Origin: Eubacterium sp.
GTDB taxonomy: Bacteria; Bacillota_A; Clostridia; Lachnospirales; Lachnospiraceae
Direction of reading: 5' to 3'
Assembly: GCA_023663915.1 (NCBI GenBank)
Contig: JAMPGN010000017.1
Coordinates: 1 to 32,298 of the forward strand
Length of the DNA stretch: 32,298 nt
Shown one piece after another: positions 31,253 through 32,298 of the stretch. Position 1 is the stretch's first letter; the number at the start of each line of letters is the position of its first letter. Both the position numbers and the translations under genes were made by a program. Under the pieces are notes generated by a model, which was given only the letters and a program-made list of their open reading frames with translations, searched no databases and was not told the DNA's origin.

Positions 31253-31535
31253 TTTAAATTTTCTCCATCATCATTTTCATATCAACATATCATTTGGTAA
31301 TTCTCCGTCCTGCGGCATTCTAAGAACCATTTCCTTTTTCGTTTCATTCCTGCCTCTCCCCTATTCATAATCATCCCTGCCTCCGTCTCAAGTCACGAAC
31401 CAACAGCTCTGCTGGGAGATTTATACTGTTTCATTAAAATCGCCACAACTTGAAAACAAAATAGCTCAGAATGCTGTCCATAAGCACTTTATGGAATTTA
31501 GTTCGGAATGGTGAATGTAATTTGTAGTCGTATTT
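31253..31535 (-). other. Long leader of the TIR operon (about 277 nt)
   Basis: From the expected start near 31529 to the TIR ATG there is no long gene. On the minus strand it holds a weak hairpin (CCAGCAGAGCTGTTGG, about 31410-31425). It also holds a 28-codon frame that starts MNRGEAGMKRKRKW with GGAGG 11 nt upstream, and an overlapping short frame ending PQDGELPNDMLI. Either may be a leader peptide or a gene remnant. Confidence 0.4.
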
Positions 31536-31564
31536 ATTATATCGCTAGTATAATGCAATGTCAA
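31536..31564 (-). promoter_or_regulatory. Perfect consensus sigma-A promoter of the TIR operon
   Basis: TTGACA (31564-31559), 17-nt spacer, TATAAT (31541-31536) on the minus strand. Both boxes match fully with ideal spacing, which predicts strong, unregulated-looking transcription. Confidence 0.85.
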
Positions 31565-31602
31565 TCGCGCAAAAATAATAGTCTTTGTCGGCACAAAATA
31601 AT

Positions 31603-32298
31603 TTATTTTTCCAAATGAATCAGCAGATCATCCAACATTGCGCCCAAAAAAGCCTCTGTGGGCTGCTCATTCCGTTCTTTTATTTCTATCATCTCCAAAA
31701 TATCCCTGTCTGATAAACATAGAATCAGCTTCCCGCTTTCACGAAGGCTTCCACGTACAACAGCAAGGGCATTTTCGTCGGCACCTTTCCTAGAAATTAT
31801 AATCGCCACTCTCCGCAATGCCTTTTCATATAAGTATTTTTCCGTTGTATATATTTCTTTTTGCGTAATTTTCCCACTGTAATTTTTAAACTCAAAAACA
31901 ATATATTTCGTATTAAAATATTGTTGAACCGTATTAAAAAAATCCTGATTTGATCCAGCCTTGATTTTACAGAACAAATCAAATCTATACATTCCATTAT
32001 CTGTATTTTCCTGCACATACCACAGTGCCAGGTAATCTCCCAAAACATACTTCAATATTTCAATGCAGACCTTTTCATATTGCTGCCACTGCTCTGTCCC
32101 AGGCTTAATCCGCAGTAATTTTTCTTTCAGGCTCTCATCTTCCGTCTTTTTCTCTATTTCACCAAAGATATATGGTTCAGGTTTTTGCGCCTCAATTATT
32201 TCTGTTGAATAATTTAAAAAGGCAATAAATTCATTTTCAATTTTTGTAAATTCTCTGAAAAGCCAGAGAAGATTTTTTACATCCCATATATTAATTCC
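31603..32298 (-). CDS. PD-(D/E)XK restriction-endonuclease-like protein (5' end cut by window edge)
   Basis: The frame is open to the right edge, so only the last 231 residues are seen; a TTG at 32055 is an internal codon, not a convincing start. The visible part begins GINIWDVKNLLWLF and continues IKPGTEQWQQYEKVCIEIL with a conserved Glu, then MYRFDLFCKI (core Asp) and YIVFEFKNYSGKIT (E-x-K). YLYEKALRRVAIIISRKG and a helical tail follow. This order is that of PD-(D/E)XK nucleases related to restriction endonucleases. The gene ends 39 nt before the TIR operon promoter on the same strand. It may belong to the same defence locus, but it is a separate transcription unit. Confidence 0.78.
   Translation of the reverse strand, partial: GINIWDVKNLLWLFREFTKIENEFIAFLNYSTEIIEAQKPEPYIFGEIEKKTEDESLKEKLLRIKPGTEQWQQYEKVCIEILKYVLGDYLALWYVQENTDNGMYRFDLFCKIKAGSNQDFFNTVQQYFNTKYIVFEFKNYSGKITQKEIYTTEKYLYEKALRRVAIIISRKGADENALAVVRGSLRESGKLILCLSDRDILEMIEIKERNEQPTEAFLGAMLDDLLIHLEK

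Noticed and set aside
31603..32055. 150-codon nuclease starting at 32055
   Set aside because: The codon there is TTG inside a frame that stays open to the window edge, and the upstream residues fit the same nuclease family, so the gene is partial and longer.

Overview
The window looks like chromosome from a low-to-mid GC Firmicute of class Clostridia, most plausibly a gut Lachnospiraceae. The reasons are AGGAGG-type ribosome binding sites, TTGACA-N17-TATAAT promoters, intrinsic terminators, GAACnnnnGTTC (Gram-positive type) LexA boxes, and gene families common in that group: the TIGR03916/TIGR03915 repair pair, a TSCPD domain, an HPr-like protein without the active histidine, and AsnA. No rRNA, tRNA, CRISPR array or insertion sequence was found. 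This placement is inferred from gene content; no database was searched.

Left part (1-5 kb): a heterodimeric ABC multidrug-type exporter on the minus strand. It is preceded by a 41-codon leader ORF and a terminator hairpin, laid out like the Bacillus subtilis bmrB-bmrCD attenuator. Next come a 52-aa unassigned small protein and a divergent Uma2-family nuclease-like gene.

5-10.5 kb: a complete branched-chain amino acid uptake operon, livK-livH-livM-livG-livF, on the minus strand. A composite palindromic repeat lies in the livK/livH and livG/livF gaps, and a terminator-like hairpin sits between the livK promoter and its ribosome binding site.

10.5-21.4 kb: mostly metabolic and DNA-repair genes. 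These are a small membrane-anchored protein, a cytoplasmic GH13 amylase, endonuclease IV (divergent, with a DnaA-box-like cluster between the two), an XPD/DinG-type helicase fused to a Cas4-like nuclease domain, an HPr-like protein, and the radical SAM plus TIGR03915 repair pair. The promoter of that pair is bracketed by two LexA boxes, and its leader carries seven GGGG tracts in an 8-bp tandem repeat. A small membrane protein and asparagine synthetase AsnA follow.

21.4-27.3 kb: a strong promoter drives a short Cys-rich ORF and two unrecognised membrane proteins, followed by a secreted protein of unknown function. Then come a single-PAS-domain protein and a peroxide-defence operon: glutathione peroxidase, a glutathione peroxidase-TSCPD fusion, and an OhrR-like sensor with matching operators.

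27.3-32.3 kb: the most unusual region. Behind a perfect consensus promoter lies a tightly coupled four-gene operon: a TIR-domain protein, a helical-repeat protein, an SPFH/band-7-like protein and a membrane SH3-like protein. The TIR protein ends, and the helical protein begins, with the same short motif (QIF[I/V]QNxN), the layout expected for an amyloid- or strand-type effector/sensor pairing. The gene upstream, cut by the window edge, encodes a PD-(D/E)XK restriction-endonuclease-like protein, so this may be a defence locus. That function is inferred.
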